A DNA stretch of 20,131 nt from Anaerolineales bacterium (GCA_016928525.1 JAFGKO010000057.1:1-20131), one strand, 5' to 3'; positions 1 to 7,850 are shown, numbered from the stretch's first letter. Notes: generated from the sequence alone by a model not told the origin. A program made the numbers and translations.

Positions 1-479
1 ACCATTGCGCTGGCGAGGCGGGCAACAGCAGCCGGGTTTTCGCCAAAAGAGCGGGTACCGATGACAGGGTTGTAGGGGTTGATATTGACGTCGCAACTGG
101 GGGCGTAGTCGACATTGACGCCCATCGCCGCCAGTTCCCGACCTAAAACCTCACCGGCTTTTCGGGCGAGTTCTGGTGAACCGGTTGCCCCCAGGGCCAT
201 GTTGCCGGGCAGGGATGTTGTCCCCTCGCCGATGGCCATGAGTTGGCCGCCTTCCTGGTCGGTGGCTATCAATAATGGAGGCAGGTCGAGGCTTCGAGCG
301 AGGCGTTGGAGAGAATCTGCCAGTTGGCGGACCTGAGCCGGGTTATCGATATTCAGGCTGCGGAAGAAGGTCAGTCCAGCCGGTTGGTAATTTTTAATGG
401 CTGTGGTGATTTCAGGAGTCAGTTCCTTGCCATGAAAAGCCAGCAGGATTTTTTGCCCAATGGAATTTTCGATGTCCAC
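1..479 (-). CDS. Glycoside hydrolase family 3, beta-N-acetylhexosaminidase-like (partial)
   Basis: The C-terminal part lies beyond the left edge; 159 codons are visible. I read this frame by reverse-complementing the sequence. It begins at GTG 479 with an AAAGG Shine-Dalgarno 7 nt upstream, inside the end of the permease gene's tail. Motifs seen include DQEGG at residues 74-78, then PGNMALGA, NVDYAPSCDVN and NPVIGTRSFGENP. In the family these are hallmarks of the N-terminal TIM barrel of GH3 NagZ-type enzymes, which release terminal beta-linked GlcNAc from chitin, peptidoglycan or glycoconjugate fragments. The catalytic His/Asp region would be further downstream and cannot be checked. No signal peptide is visible, so a cytoplasmic enzyme acting on imported oligosaccharides is inferred. 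It is the last visible gene of the transporter operon, 3 nt after the permease stop. The GTG start is preferred over ATG 483, which runs into a stop after 23 codons. Confidence 0.88.
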   Translation of the reverse strand, partial: MDIENSIGQKILLAFHGKELTPEITTAIKNYQPAGLTFFRSLNIDNPAQVRQLADSLQRLARSLDLPPLLIATDQEGGQLMAIGEGTTSLPGNMALGATGSPELARKAGEVLGRELAAMGVNVDYAPSCDVNINPYNPVIGTRSFGENPAAVARLASAM

Positions 480-482
480 GCA

Positions 483-1325
483 TCAGCCTTTCAGCCCTGA
501 GACGATCACGCCCTCCAGGATAAAGCGCTGGGCAAAGAAGAATACAACCATGAGCGGAACGGTGGTCAGCACCGCAGCAGTCATGATGGTGGGCCACTGC
601 TGGACGGTCAGGTTGATGTTGTAGAGCGTGGAAACGTAGACGGGCAGGGTATAGAGGTCAACAGTTTGCAGGTACATCAGGGGCGCGAGCAGGCTGTTCC
701 ATAGCCCGACGAACAGGAAGGTGGCTACGGTAGCGAGCGGGGCTTTGATGAGTGGCATGACCACTTCCCAGAAAATCTGGATGTGGTTGGCGCCATCCAC
801 AAAAGCGGATTCGTCCAACTCTTTGGGAATTTGTGACATGGATTGCCGCAGCAGGAAGATCATGGCTGCACCGCCTGCGAAAAAGCCGGGGATGATGATC
901 GGATTGAAAGTGCCGACCCATCCGAGCTTGTTGAAGAAGACATACTGTGGCACGATCAGTGCCTGCGGCGGAATCAGCATGGTGGAAAGCATCAGAAAGA
1001 AAACTATATCGCGGCCAGGCCATTCGATGCGGCTGAAGGCGTAGGCCACCACCGCCACAGACAAGAGCGTACCAACCAGCGCCAGAGCGGTATAGAAGAC
1101 GGTGTTGAAGTAGGAACGCAGGAAATCGGTATTATTAAAGATGCTGATGTAGGCATCCAGGGCGGGTTTTTCAGGCAACCAGATGATCCCGGCGGAGTTG
1201 GTCTCTTCGAGCGTTTTCAGGGAGGACGAAATCATCCAGAACAGGGGAAAACTCATCACCAGGGTTGAGCCGGTCAGGAAGATGTAAAGCACGATGCGTT
1301 TGATAATCGGCCAGAGGTCACGCAT
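483..1325 (-). CDS. CUT1 sugar ABC transporter permease (MalG/UgpE-like)
   Basis: This is a 280-residue inner-membrane permease of the MalG type, with a usual length for the family. Hydrophobic helices are evident at about residues 10-30, 70-95, 105-130, 137-158, 190-210 and 245-265. The cytoplasmic EAA loop that contacts the ATPase is seen as ESAFVDGANHIQIFWEVVMP around residues 170-190. The ATG at 1325 has AGGAG about 7 nt upstream, within the tail of the preceding permease gene, and the gap between the two genes is only 9 nt. It should pair with that larger permease and the binding protein upstream to import an oligosaccharide or amino sugar. The stop at 483 lies 3 nt before the GH3 start, so the genes are probably translated from one transcript. 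Substrate cannot be read from the permease itself. Confidence 0.93.
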   Translation of the reverse strand: MRDLWPIIKRIVLYIFLTGSTLVMSFPLFWMISSSLKTLEETNSAGIIWLPEKPALDAYISIFNNTDFLRSYFNTVFYTALALVGTLLSVAVVAYAFSRIEWPGRDIVFFLMLSTMLIPPQALIVPQYVFFNKLGWVGTFNPIIIPGFFAGGAAMIFLLRQSMSQIPKELDESAFVDGANHIQIFWEVVMPLIKAPLATVATFLFVGLWNSLLAPLMYLQTVDLYTLPVYVSTLYNINLTVQQWPTIMTAAVLTTVPLMVVFFFAQRFILEGVIVSGLKG

Positions 1326-1334
1326 GCTAATCTC

Positions 1335-2489
1335 CTAATACAGGTCGTAATGGACCCAGCGATCCTGCATCTTGAACTGGATAGCGGTCACGATCAGGAT
1401 GATGATGAAAATAATCCAGGAGATGGCCGAACCGTAGCCGATCTCGAAGTGACGGAAACTGGCCTGCCAGAGATAGTAGACCATCGAAATCGCAGACGGG
1501 ACAAGCGGCTGGTTATCGCGATACAGGACGAAAATCGGCTCGAAAATTTGGAGGGAATTGATCAGGCCAACGACCAGGTTGTAAAAAATGTAGGGCGTGA
1601 GCAAGGGAAAGGAGACCTTCCAGAAGCGTTTCCAACTGTTTGCACCGTCCACCTCGGCGGCTTCGTGCAGTTCTTTGGGAATGTTCTTCAACCCGGCCAG
1701 GAAGATCAGCATCATCGCGCCGCAGCCCCAGATCATCAGCAGGACGACTGACATCTTCGACCACAAGGGACTTTGTACCCAGAGCGGAACGCGGTTGGCA
1801 GCCGGGAAGCCGGCCTCCCAGATTTTGGTCAGCAGGTTGAATTTGCCGTTGCTCAGTCCCAGGAAGAAAGCGCTGGTCAGTTCCTCGACGAAGATCAACG
1901 CCCGACTCACATAACCAAGAGGCGGGATGGCTTCGGTCACAGCGCGGATAAGTTGGTTGATGATTCCGGTCCCGGTGTTGAGCATCAGCCGCCAGGCCAG
2001 CAAAACGGCCGTGTTAAAACCGAGGATGACAGGGAGATAAAAGGCCATACGGAAGATGCGCTCCCCACGCATGTTCTGGCTGAGCATCACGGCCAGGAAC
2101 AGGGCAAAGGCCATTTGCAGTGGCAGGCCGATAACAGTCAGGTAAAGCGTATTGATGATGGAGGCGCGAAAGCCGTCATCCTTCAGGATGAGTTGGGCAT
2201 AGTTGTCAAGTCCCACCCAGTTTGCGGGTTGATTGGAAACGACACGGTAATCTGTAAAACTCCAATACAGGGAGAAACCCATGGGGATAATTACAAAAAT
2301 CAGAAACCCGACGATCCAGGGCGATGCAAACAGATAACCTGCGAAGGTGTTCTCCTGCTTCTTGCGTGAAGCACCGGTCAATTTTGCGATGGAACGGGCT
2401 AGCAGCCCGACGCCATAGCTGGAAATGATGATAAAGAAAATTGCTGCAATAGCTGTGAGAATTGCGTCAAGATAGGGGTTATCGACCAT
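1335..2489 (-). CDS. CUT1 sugar ABC transporter permease (MalF/UgpA-like), enlarged
   Basis: This permease has 384 residues from ATG 2489, which has GGAG 6 nt upstream. The open frame continues upstream to 2696, but that stretch encodes hairpins, so I reject the longer start. The EAA loop is seen as HEAAEVDGANSWKRFWKVSF. MalF-type permeases are often near 300 residues. The extra length comes from an added N-terminal hydrophobic helix (about residues 10-33) followed by a basic linker, and from a long insertion in a mid-protein loop (about residues 205-255). The core starting NTFAGYLFASPWIVGF is typical of the family. It forms the membrane pore with the smaller permease downstream. No ATPase gene is present in the cluster, so a shared MsiK/UgpC-type ATPase from elsewhere is inferred. 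Confidence 0.93.
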   Translation of the reverse strand: MVDNPYLDAILTAIAAIFFIIISSYGVGLLARSIAKLTGASRKKQENTFAGYLFASPWIVGFLIFVIIPMGFSLYWSFTDYRVVSNQPANWVGLDNYAQLILKDDGFRASIINTLYLTVIGLPLQMAFALFLAVMLSQNMRGERIFRMAFYLPVILGFNTAVLLAWRLMLNTGTGIINQLIRAVTEAIPPLGYVSRALIFVEELTSAFFLGLSNGKFNLLTKIWEAGFPAANRVPLWVQSPLWSKMSVVLLMIWGCGAMMLIFLAGLKNIPKELHEAAEVDGANSWKRFWKVSFPLLTPYIFYNLVVGLINSLQIFEPIFVLYRDNQPLVPSAISMVYYLWQASFRHFEIGYGSAISWIIFIIILIVTAIQFKMQDRWVHYDLY

Positions 2490-2566
2490 GCTTTTCTCCA
2501 AATTTATACTCACCGAAAACAAGTGATCCTTCAGGTTTTGCCACAGTTTGAGGGGGTGAAAGAGGG

Positions 2567-2616
2567 CCGGATTTGGGGTGAGAGCGTGCGTACGCACGCT
2601 CTCACCCCAAATCCGG
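2567..2616. repeat. Perfect 50-bp palindrome between binding-protein and permease genes
   Basis: Twenty-five bases are followed directly by their exact reverse complement, centred between 2591 and 2592. The arm begins CCGGATTTGGGG and ends GCGTGCGT. In RNA this would form a very stable hairpin. It lies 78 nt upstream of the permease start and 86 nt after the binding-protein stop. No U-tract follows in the minus-strand transcript, so it is not a standard intrinsic terminator. Likely roles are blocking 3' exonuclease to raise binding-protein mRNA over permease mRNA, or acting as a protein-binding site. Confidence 0.85.
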
Positions 2617-2649
2617 GTTTCCACCGCGGAAATTCCCATAGAGCCAAAT

Positions 2650-2680
2650 AAGTTGGATGGGGAAAATCCCCATCCAACTT
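2650..2680 (-). terminator. Hairpin after binding-protein gene, possible partial terminator
   Basis: A 14-bp perfect stem (arm AAGTTGGATGGGGA in the plus orientation) encloses a 3-nt AAA loop. It begins 22 nt after the binding-protein stop. On the minus strand the stem is followed by ATTTGG rather than a run of T, so termination would be partial at most. It stands in tandem with the 50-bp palindrome. An intercistronic attenuator or mRNA-end stabiliser fits best. Confidence 0.55.
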
Positions 2681-2701
2681 TATCACTAACTTGCACAAAT
2701 G

Positions 2702-4087
2702 TTACTTACCCAAAGCGGTCGAGTATTCTTCTTGAATCTTTGCTACCACTTCTTCAGGTGTCAACTCTTCCGTGATGAGCTTGCCCAAAGCATCCTGCAT
2801 GATGGTCGAGAGCTTGGCAGCTTCTTCGATACCAGCGAAACCAACGCCATACTGGGCAGCCAGTTCGGCCTCACGTTTCAACTGCGGGGAATCAGTCACG
2901 TAGCCATATTGAGCATCGTTGCGGGCAGGGATCAGGCTCATGGTCTCGTTCCACTTGTGATTGGCTTCCTTGCTGAAAGCCAGCTTGAGCCACTCGGCAG
3001 CCAGTTCCTTGTTGGGACTATAGTCGGCAACGGCCAGCCAGTCATTGAAGGCCAAAACAACCGGTTTGCTGTTGGGGAAGTTTTCGGGGTCGCCGAAGAA
3101 CGGGTCGATGCTGACATTTTCCCAGATCGGGCGATCGAAAGCAGGAGCAGCCCAGCCGGAGTGCGCCAGGCAGACTGCGCCGTTGTCTTTCTGGGTCTCA
3201 TCATTGACATCGATCACGGAGCCTTGCCCGGCGGGAAGGGCGCCTACCGCATTCGCGGCGGGACCATAAGTGGCCTGGCGCATGTCGAGCATGAACTGGG
3301 TGGTAGCCAGAGCTTCGGAGGAATCGAAGTTCGGTGAGCCATCGGCCTTGTACAATTCGCCGCCCAGTGAATAATAGACGAGCAGCCACCACTGCCAGTC
3401 AGCCATTGAACCGGCATCCACCGGGACGAGCGCCTGTTGGGTCAGCGAGTTGGTCCCCGGATCAATGACGGACGCAGTACCGGCAAAATCTACCCATTCG
3501 GCAAAGTTCTGCGGTGTGCCGCTGGTCCAGCCAGAGGCTTCCATCAGGTCGGTGCGGCAGAAAACGTAACGCGGGGCGGTGAAGATCGGCAGGCCACGCA
3601 ATTTGCCCTGATATTTGGCATTTTCGAGTGCGGGACCGAAGTTGGCAATATCAGGCCAGGCGGCTTCGCCCAGGTAGGCATCCATATCCGCCAGGCTTTC
3701 ACCGTAGAGGGTGTTCATTTCGGAGCCCAGATTGATGATATCAGGGCCTTCGCCAGCCGCAAAGAAACCGCTGAAAGTGGTATCCCAACCAGACCAGGAC
3801 CCTTCTGTGATTTCAACGGTTACACCTTCGTGAGCAGCTTCAAAGGCAGGGTTGATCTCATCCTTCAGCCAAGCGATGGTATCGGGAGTGTAGTCCAACA
3901 GGTAGATTTTCAGGGTTACGGGCCCCGCAGCGGGTTCTTCAGTTGCTGCCGGCGCTTCCGTTGCAGCAGGTGCCTCGGGGGCGGCAGGTTCCTGCGGTTC
4001 AGCGGGCGCCGGAGTGGCAGCCTGACCGCCACAGGCGCTCAACACGATGCTAACGAGCATCAGTAAAACGAACAATTTGGTACGCAT
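2702..4087 (-). CDS. Extracellular solute (sugar)-binding lipoprotein of CUT1 ABC transporter
   Basis: The 461-residue protein starts with a lipoprotein signal peptide (MRTKLFVLLMLVSIVLSAC, lipobox LSAC, lipidated Cys 19). A flexible linker of Pro/Ala/Glu repeats follows to about residue 55. The mature part has the layout of family 1 (MalE-like) binding proteins, with segments such as GEGPDIINLGSEM, LPIFTAPRYVFCRTDLMEASGW and YSPNKELAAEWLKLAFS. It would be anchored at the outer face of the cytoplasmic membrane and deliver sugar to the two permeases downstream. ATG 4087 has AAGGAGAG about 6 nt upstream. The gene has its own leader with a putative ROK operator and hairpin, and is followed by two strong hairpins, consistent with separately tuned expression. 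Substrate is inferred from the GH3, PIG-L and ROK neighbours to be an amino sugar or its oligomer. Confidence 0.93.
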   Translation of the reverse strand: MRTKLFVLLMLVSIVLSACGGQAATPAPAEPQEPAAPEAPAATEAPAATEEPAAGPVTLKIYLLDYTPDTIAWLKDEINPAFEAAHEGVTVEITEGSWSGWDTTFSGFFAAGEGPDIINLGSEMNTLYGESLADMDAYLGEAAWPDIANFGPALENAKYQGKLRGLPIFTAPRYVFCRTDLMEASGWTSGTPQNFAEWVDFAGTASVIDPGTNSLTQQALVPVDAGSMADWQWWLLVYYSLGGELYKADGSPNFDSSEALATTQFMLDMRQATYGPAANAVGALPAGQGSVIDVNDETQKDNGAVCLAHSGWAAPAFDRPIWENVSIDPFFGDPENFPNSKPVVLAFNDWLAVADYSPNKELAAEWLKLAFSKEANHKWNETMSLIPARNDAQYGYVTDSPQLKREAELAAQYGVGFAGIEEAAKLSTIMQDALGKLITEELTPEEVVAKIQEEYSTALGK

Positions 4088-4105
4088 TTTTCTCTCTCCT
4101 TGAAA

Positions 4106-4127
4106 TTCTTAGTTTAAGAACTTACAA
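4106..4127. promoter_or_regulatory. Putative ROK-repressor operator before binding-protein gene
   Basis: On the minus strand this reads as an imperfect 22-bp palindrome of half-sites TTGTAAGTT and AACTAAGAA separated by 4 nt. One half-site is identical over 9 bases to a half-site of the inverted repeat at the ROK gene promoter (7822-7848). It lies 19 nt upstream of the binding-protein start codon. The shape (AGTT and AACT halves) is like known ROK/XylR-type operators; binding by the ROK protein of this cluster is inference. Confidence 0.5.
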
Positions 4128-4130
4128 TTG

Positions 4131-4159
4131 TTCCGGGATGAGTACGGCTCATCCTGGAA
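4131..4159 (-). other. Hairpin in binding-protein leader
   Basis: A 12-bp stem with one G-T position (arm TTCCGGGATGAG) closes a 5-nt loop. It sits about 90 nt after the deacetylase stop and just before the putative operator. No T-run follows on the minus strand. It could be a 3'-end processing structure or a weak terminator for the upstream part of the cluster. Confidence 0.4.
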
Positions 4160-4251
4160 TATCGCGCAGGTCATCTTTCTATCCTTATTTGAGTTAGATG
4201 GCCTGCGTGCTTTGTTACTTGCCGGATGCACCTCCTTTCGAACATTATTTT

Positions 4252-5100
4252 TCACAATACACGAGTTATCAAAGTATTGACATCCTGTGCAAAACGATCG
4301 ATAAAACCTTGAACGTAATTCTGAATATCCAGTTCTGGATCTGCGATCAACGGTGTAAGGTTCATTGCATAGGTCAATCCGCTGGCATCATCTACACCAT
4401 GTGAAGCAAAATACGTTGCATTGGCTCGTCTACGGGCCAGCGAGGCCAGGTCATAACGTTTGCCGCCGCTGATCTGCGAGTCGTATAAACCCAACAAGGC
4501 CGCCTGCAAGTTTTCCTGCTGTGACAGGTCAAAGGTGGTCTTATCGCTGTCAACCATCCAGTCCAGGTCACGCCAGACTTCGCAGCCATACAACTTTTGC
4601 GGACGTTCATCTTCAGGCAGGCTGTGGATAGCAGCGACGACTCTCAGCACAACTGCAACGTGTGTTTCGTGTTTGTCAGCCAGGTTATGTGAGAAAACCA
4701 CCTGTGGACGGGTTTCTCTCAAGATGGCGGCAATATCCTCCACAGGAAATGTATTGCTGCCATCTTTCACAACCTTACTGGGATAGTCCAGCAGAAGCTG
4801 GGCAGCGTATTCACCAACGACCGCCGCTTTACGCTGCTCCTTGAAGCGCACCAGGCGCATTTCCTCGTCGCTGTATTTCTCGTACAGCCCGCTGCGCGGC
4901 GAACCGCGGCCATCGGTTACAACCACACCCGTAAACCATTTATCCTCGCGCTGGAAACATTCCAAAATCGGCTGGGCAGCCATGATCTCGATGTCGTCCT
5001 GATGCGCAGCAATGCACAGGTGCGTGGTGCGCGCCAGCGCCTGTTCCACGGGGAGGCCGTCTGGGATAAAGATTTCAGCTGTGGGGAGGTGAAATTTCAT
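4252..5100 (-). CDS. PIG-L family deacetylase
   Basis: The 282-residue protein carries the zinc and catalytic motif AHQDDIE at residues 32-38 (usual form AHPDDxE, so the Pro is Gln here). The second motif HNLADKHETH at 138-147 supplies further metal-binding and catalytic residues. PIG-L/LmbE enzymes are zinc hydrolases that remove N-acetyl groups, commonly from GlcNAc-containing compounds, which agrees with the GH3, ROK and transporter genes around it. No signal peptide is seen, so it is likely cytoplasmic. ATG 5100 has AAGGA 5 nt upstream. A MITE-like element fills the gap to the preceding ROK-like gene. It might convert GlcNAc or chitobiose-type products to the amine, but other N-acyl substrates are possible. 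Confidence 0.88.
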   Translation of the reverse strand: MKFHLPTAEIFIPDGLPVEQALARTTHLCIAAHQDDIEIMAAQPILECFQREDKWFTGVVVTDGRGSPRSGLYEKYSDEEMRLVRFKEQRKAAVVGEYAAQLLLDYPSKVVKDGSNTFPVEDIAAILRETRPQVVFSHNLADKHETHVAVVLRVVAAIHSLPEDERPQKLYGCEVWRDLDWMVDSDKTTFDLSQQENLQAALLGLYDSQISGGKRYDLASLARRRANATYFASHGVDDASGLTYAMNLTPLIADPELDIQNYVQGFIDRFAQDVNTLITRVL

Positions 5101-5112
5101 AAAATTCCTTAT

Positions 5113-5200
5113 ATGTCATTGCGAGGAGGGTGTTCTTCCCGCCGAAGCAATCTCCTCGCGAACTGGAGATTGCTTCGGCCTTTCGGCCTCGCAATGACAT
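5113..5200. mobile_element. MITE-like palindromic element, copy 1
   Basis: The element is bounded by perfect 14-bp terminal inverted repeats (ATGTCATTGCGAGG and its complement at 5187-5200). A nested 14-bp inverted repeat, 5142-5155 with 5165-5178 (arm CCGAAGCAATCTCC), lies inside. It encodes no protein. It sits 5 nt after the stop of the ROK-like gene and 12 nt before the deacetylase start, so it is transcribed in the operon and would fold as a long hairpin. It shares ends and internal sequence with the element at 12936-13042, which marks it as a dispersed family. Confidence 0.8.
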
Positions 5201-5205
5201 GCTAA

Positions 5206-6582
5206 TCAAATCACCGGCAAACTCGCCGCCGCGATGGACTGTCCAACCCGGCGGCTCCTCTCGTCCGGCAACTGGATATGAATGCGTCCTGCCAGCTCGG
5301 GGAATTCGTTGCACAAAACTTCCTTCGCGCCTTCCAGGATCAAGTCCCCACCGCGGCCAGATGTGCAGCGACCCAAAATCAAGATATGTTTGATGTCATA
5401 AAAATCGGCGTAGTGCGCCAGGCCATAGCCCAGGTAAACACCCATGCTTTGCCAGATCTTCAGCACGCCCTCATGCCCGGTTTCAAGTTTATCCTGCACA
5501 AATTTCAATCGATCCGCATCAGTCAGGTCGGCAGGGATTTCAATCCCGGCTTTGGGAGCCAACCGGAAGACACATTGCTGCGAGAAATACGAAGCCCCGC
5601 AGCCAATATCTCCGGACCACTCTTCAACGGGCGCGGTCAGGCTGTAATCGATTGGCGCAAAGGCCAGTTCGTTCAGCCAGCCTGTGATGTGCCCATTCAT
5701 ATCTACATACCCCGCCGCCTCGCTAGATCCCAGCGCAATGCCCAGGATGCCGTTATCTTCCAGCGACATCGAACCCGCCAGGGCGGTCACGTCGCCATCA
5801 TTGATGATTTCCAGCGGCACGCCCATCTCGTCCCGGATGCGCAGGAAAAGGTTCTTGATTTCACCAAAACGTTCCCTGGGAATATTGCGGAACAGCGATG
5901 CCACCATCGGACGGTTGTCGATGTAAATCCCGGCCGAACTGCCGCCAATCGCATCCACCCGGGATAACTTGCCTGCCGCCGTCTTCAAAGCGGACATGAT
6001 CTCCTGGTAGTGGTACGCCGGGTCAGCATGCTTGCGTGGTTCCCAGACCACTTCCTCGCTGTAGATCACCTTCCCATCCTGGACGGCGCTCACCTTTCGG
6101 TCCGAGGCTCCCAGGTCGAACCCAATACGGGAACCGTTCAAATTGCGGCCGAGCAGTTTCCCGGTCTCGCACGAAGCGGGAACTTCGTCCACCTCACAAG
6201 AAAGGACCTCGAACGTCCGCTCATAGACCTGCTCACCCATGAAGTGGTAGTCGAATTTCTGCCTTCCTTCGGACGAATAGCACTGTCTTATGTGTTTGCC
6301 AATGCTCCGCAATCCGCCAATGTAAACCCGGAACCCGCCGCGCTGCCAAAGTAAGAACTTGACCAGCCGTTCGACGTACTGGAAATTGACGCCCGCTCTG
6401 GGATGGTCTTCCGGGTAGACGCTGGTCTCGAAACGAGAGAATTCGCCCTCGCTTCTCTCCAGACCGATGACCAGCGGGACCCCAACCGGCCTGACCTGCG
6501 CCTGGAAGTTCCGGTTTGCCAGGATGGCCGGGCGAAAGCCTTCGTCAAGTGGCGGGAGGATTTTTGGGCAAACGAGTTCCAT
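5206..6582 (-). CDS. ROK-like sugar kinase family protein with long N-terminal domain
   Basis: Of 458 residues, the part from about 153 onward is an ASKHA-fold, ROK-like domain. IGFDLGASDRKVSAV at 153-167 resembles the phosphate-1 loop, NDGDVTALAG at 261-270 carries the expected catalytic Asp 262, and GIALGSSEAAGYV resembles the phosphate-2 loop. The standard ROK zinc motif CxCGxxGC is not evident, although DIGCGASYFSQQC lies near that place. Residues 1-150 form an extra domain I do not recognise. ROK kinases phosphorylate hexoses or GlcNAc/ManNAc at the 6-OH, so an amino-sugar kinase role is plausible but not proven. It starts 22 nt after the ROK repressor stop, without a clear Shine-Dalgarno, and is probably cotranscribed with it. 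A sensor or non-kinase role remains possible. Confidence 0.75.
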   Translation of the reverse strand: MELVCPKILPPLDEGFRPAILANRNFQAQVRPVGVPLVIGLERSEGEFSRFETSVYPEDHPRAGVNFQYVERLVKFLLWQRGGFRVYIGGLRSIGKHIRQCYSSEGRQKFDYHFMGEQVYERTFEVLSCEVDEVPASCETGKLLGRNLNGSRIGFDLGASDRKVSAVQDGKVIYSEEVVWEPRKHADPAYHYQEIMSALKTAAGKLSRVDAIGGSSAGIYIDNRPMVASLFRNIPRERFGEIKNLFLRIRDEMGVPLEIINDGDVTALAGSMSLEDNGILGIALGSSEAAGYVDMNGHITGWLNELAFAPIDYSLTAPVEEWSGDIGCGASYFSQQCVFRLAPKAGIEIPADLTDADRLKFVQDKLETGHEGVLKIWQSMGVYLGYGLAHYADFYDIKHILILGRCTSGRGGDLILEGAKEVLCNEFPELAGRIHIQLPDERSRRVGQSIAAASLPVI

Positions 6583-6604
6583 AGGTTGCGATATCTAGCC
6601 GGTC

Positions 6605-7810
6605 CTAGTCGGCGGTTTGTGTGAACAGCAGGGAGTAGTTTTCGAGCAACATGAAGGCGGACGCGCCCAGGATACAGGCCTTGAAATCCAACGTACCCAC
6701 TTCGAGCACCGTATCCTGCGCCATGCGGGTCAACGCCGATTGCATCATGGCTTCCCGAACCGATTGCAGCCAGAAGTCCCCGAAACAGGCCATATCGCCC
6801 GTCAGAACGATTTTCTGGATGTTCAAAACGCTGATCAGGTTAGCCAGGGAAGTTCCCAGATAGCGCGCCGCTTCCGATACGACCCGTTGCGCCAGGGGAT
6901 CATCCGCCTGGCAGGCCGCTTCGATTGCGCTGATCGTAATATTTCCCGGCGCCTTTGCCAGTAATGAGTTGTTATATTCCGGCGCAAGGGCGGTGGCACG
7001 CTGCAGGATCGCCCTGGTGCTGGCGACGGTTTCGAGACAACCATATTTTCCGCAGCGACACAACGAGCCGTTCTCCTGCACTACCACATGGCCAATCTCG
7101 CCCGCGCCGCCGCCGTCGCCCTGGAACAGACGCCCGTTGATCAGAATGCCGGAGCCAATGCCATACTTGATAGTTACGACGATCAAATTGCTTTCCGAAG
7201 AATGGCCTACCCCGTACACGAATTCCCCGATGGCAGTGGCCTGGCTGTCGTTTAAAACGGAAACGGGAATGTGATAGCGCGACTCCACCAGGTGAGCTAA
7301 CGGCAAATCCTGCCAGTCCAGGTTGACCGCGTTGACCACGTTCCCATCCTGGGTGTTGACCAGGCCGGGCGTGCCGATGCCAATCCCCACCAGCGGTTGC
7401 CAGTCTTTTTGGGTCAACTGGTCCAGGATCTGGTAGACAAATTGCAACGCCTGCTCACCATCGCTGTTTTCGATTGGGATTTCAGCCGTCTCTTTGATCT
7501 CGCCCCGCAAGTTGACAACGGCCCCGATGAATTTATCCTGAGCCAGGTTCAGGCCAATCAGGTAACGAGAATCAGCAACCAGGCTGAGCAAAATGGGCGC
7601 CTTGCCACCGATGGATTCGCCATAGCCGATTTCTTCGACCAGGCCTTCATCGATCAGGCTGGCTACCATATCCGAGACGGTGGCGCGCGTTAGTTTGGTG
7701 AGCCGCGCAATATCAGCCCGGCTGATTGATTCATGTTCGAAGATCGTCTTGAGCACAAGATCGCGGTTGTGTTGTTTCGTCTTTTGGTGGGTGGCTTTGG
7801 CAGGTGTCAT
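6605..7810 (-). CDS. ROK family transcriptional repressor (NagC/XylR type)
   Basis: The 401-residue protein has an N-terminal winged helix-turn-helix (about residues 14-65, including SRADIARLTKLTRATVSDMV) followed by a ROK domain. ROK landmarks are GIGIGTPGLVN near 142-152, the sugar-binding GEIGH ending at His 241, and the zinc cluster CRCGKYGC with Cys 251, 253 and 258. Such proteins bind an operator and release it when their sugar ligand binds. ATG 7810 has AAGG 5 nt upstream. It is the first gene of the minus-strand cluster, directly behind a sigma-70 type promoter whose start site carries an inverted repeat, so autoregulation is likely. The neighbouring genes suggest GlcNAc or a related amino sugar as inducer. 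The exact ligand cannot be told from sequence. Confidence 0.92.
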   Translation of the reverse strand: MTPAKATHQKTKQHNRDLVLKTIFEHESISRADIARLTKLTRATVSDMVASLIDEGLVEEIGYGESIGGKAPILLSLVADSRYLIGLNLAQDKFIGAVVNLRGEIKETAEIPIENSDGEQALQFVYQILDQLTQKDWQPLVGIGIGTPGLVNTQDGNVVNAVNLDWQDLPLAHLVESRYHIPVSVLNDSQATAIGEFVYGVGHSSESNLIVVTIKYGIGSGILINGRLFQGDGGGAGEIGHVVVQENGSLCRCGKYGCLETVASTRAILQRATALAPEYNNSLLAKAPGNITISAIEAACQADDPLAQRVVSEAARYLGTSLANLISVLNIQKIVLTGDMACFGDFWLQSVREAMMQSALTRMAQDTVLEVGTLDFKACILGASAFMLLENYSLLFTQTAD

Positions 7811-7821
7811 GTTTGCCTTAA

Positions 7822-7848
7822 CTTTGTAAATTCAATAAACTTACAAAG
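7822..7848. promoter_or_regulatory. Putative autoregulatory operator of the ROK repressor
   Basis: Perfect 8-bp arms CTTTGTAA and TTACAAAG are separated by 11 nt. The repeat lies 11 nt upstream of the repressor start codon and covers the expected transcription start of the promoter at 7851-7879. A repressor bound here would block initiation. It shares the half-site TTGTAAGTT with the site before the binding-protein gene. Confidence 0.6.
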
Positions 7849-7850
7849 AA

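Larger units (their letters stand above)
4088..4251 (-). other. Leader between deacetylase and binding-protein genes
   Basis: This 164-nt gap contains a putative operator (4106-4127) and a hairpin (4131-4159), listed separately. It also holds a strong Shine-Dalgarno-like CGAAAGGAGGTG at 4240-4229 with no gene start at normal spacing. Two tiny ORFs are possible: ATG 4245 to TGA 4171 (24 residues) and ATG 4174 to TAA 4109 (21 residues). They overlap as ATGA, and the second has AAGGA 7 nt upstream. They may be leader peptides or chance. I found no clear -35/-10 pair. Confidence 0.3.

Noticed and set aside
2490..2696. 69-codon N-terminal extension of the larger permease
   Set aside because: It would translate the two hairpins, while ATG 2489 has a good Shine-Dalgarno and starts the family-like membrane part.
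3437..4066. Plus-strand ORF opposite the sugar-binding protein
   Set aside because: The opposite strand has a clear lipoprotein gene with a signal peptide and Shine-Dalgarno; this frame is its shadow.
5278..5967. 229-codon plus-strand ORF opposite the ROK-like gene
   Set aside because: No motif or ribosome site was seen, and the minus-strand frame has kinase-fold motifs.
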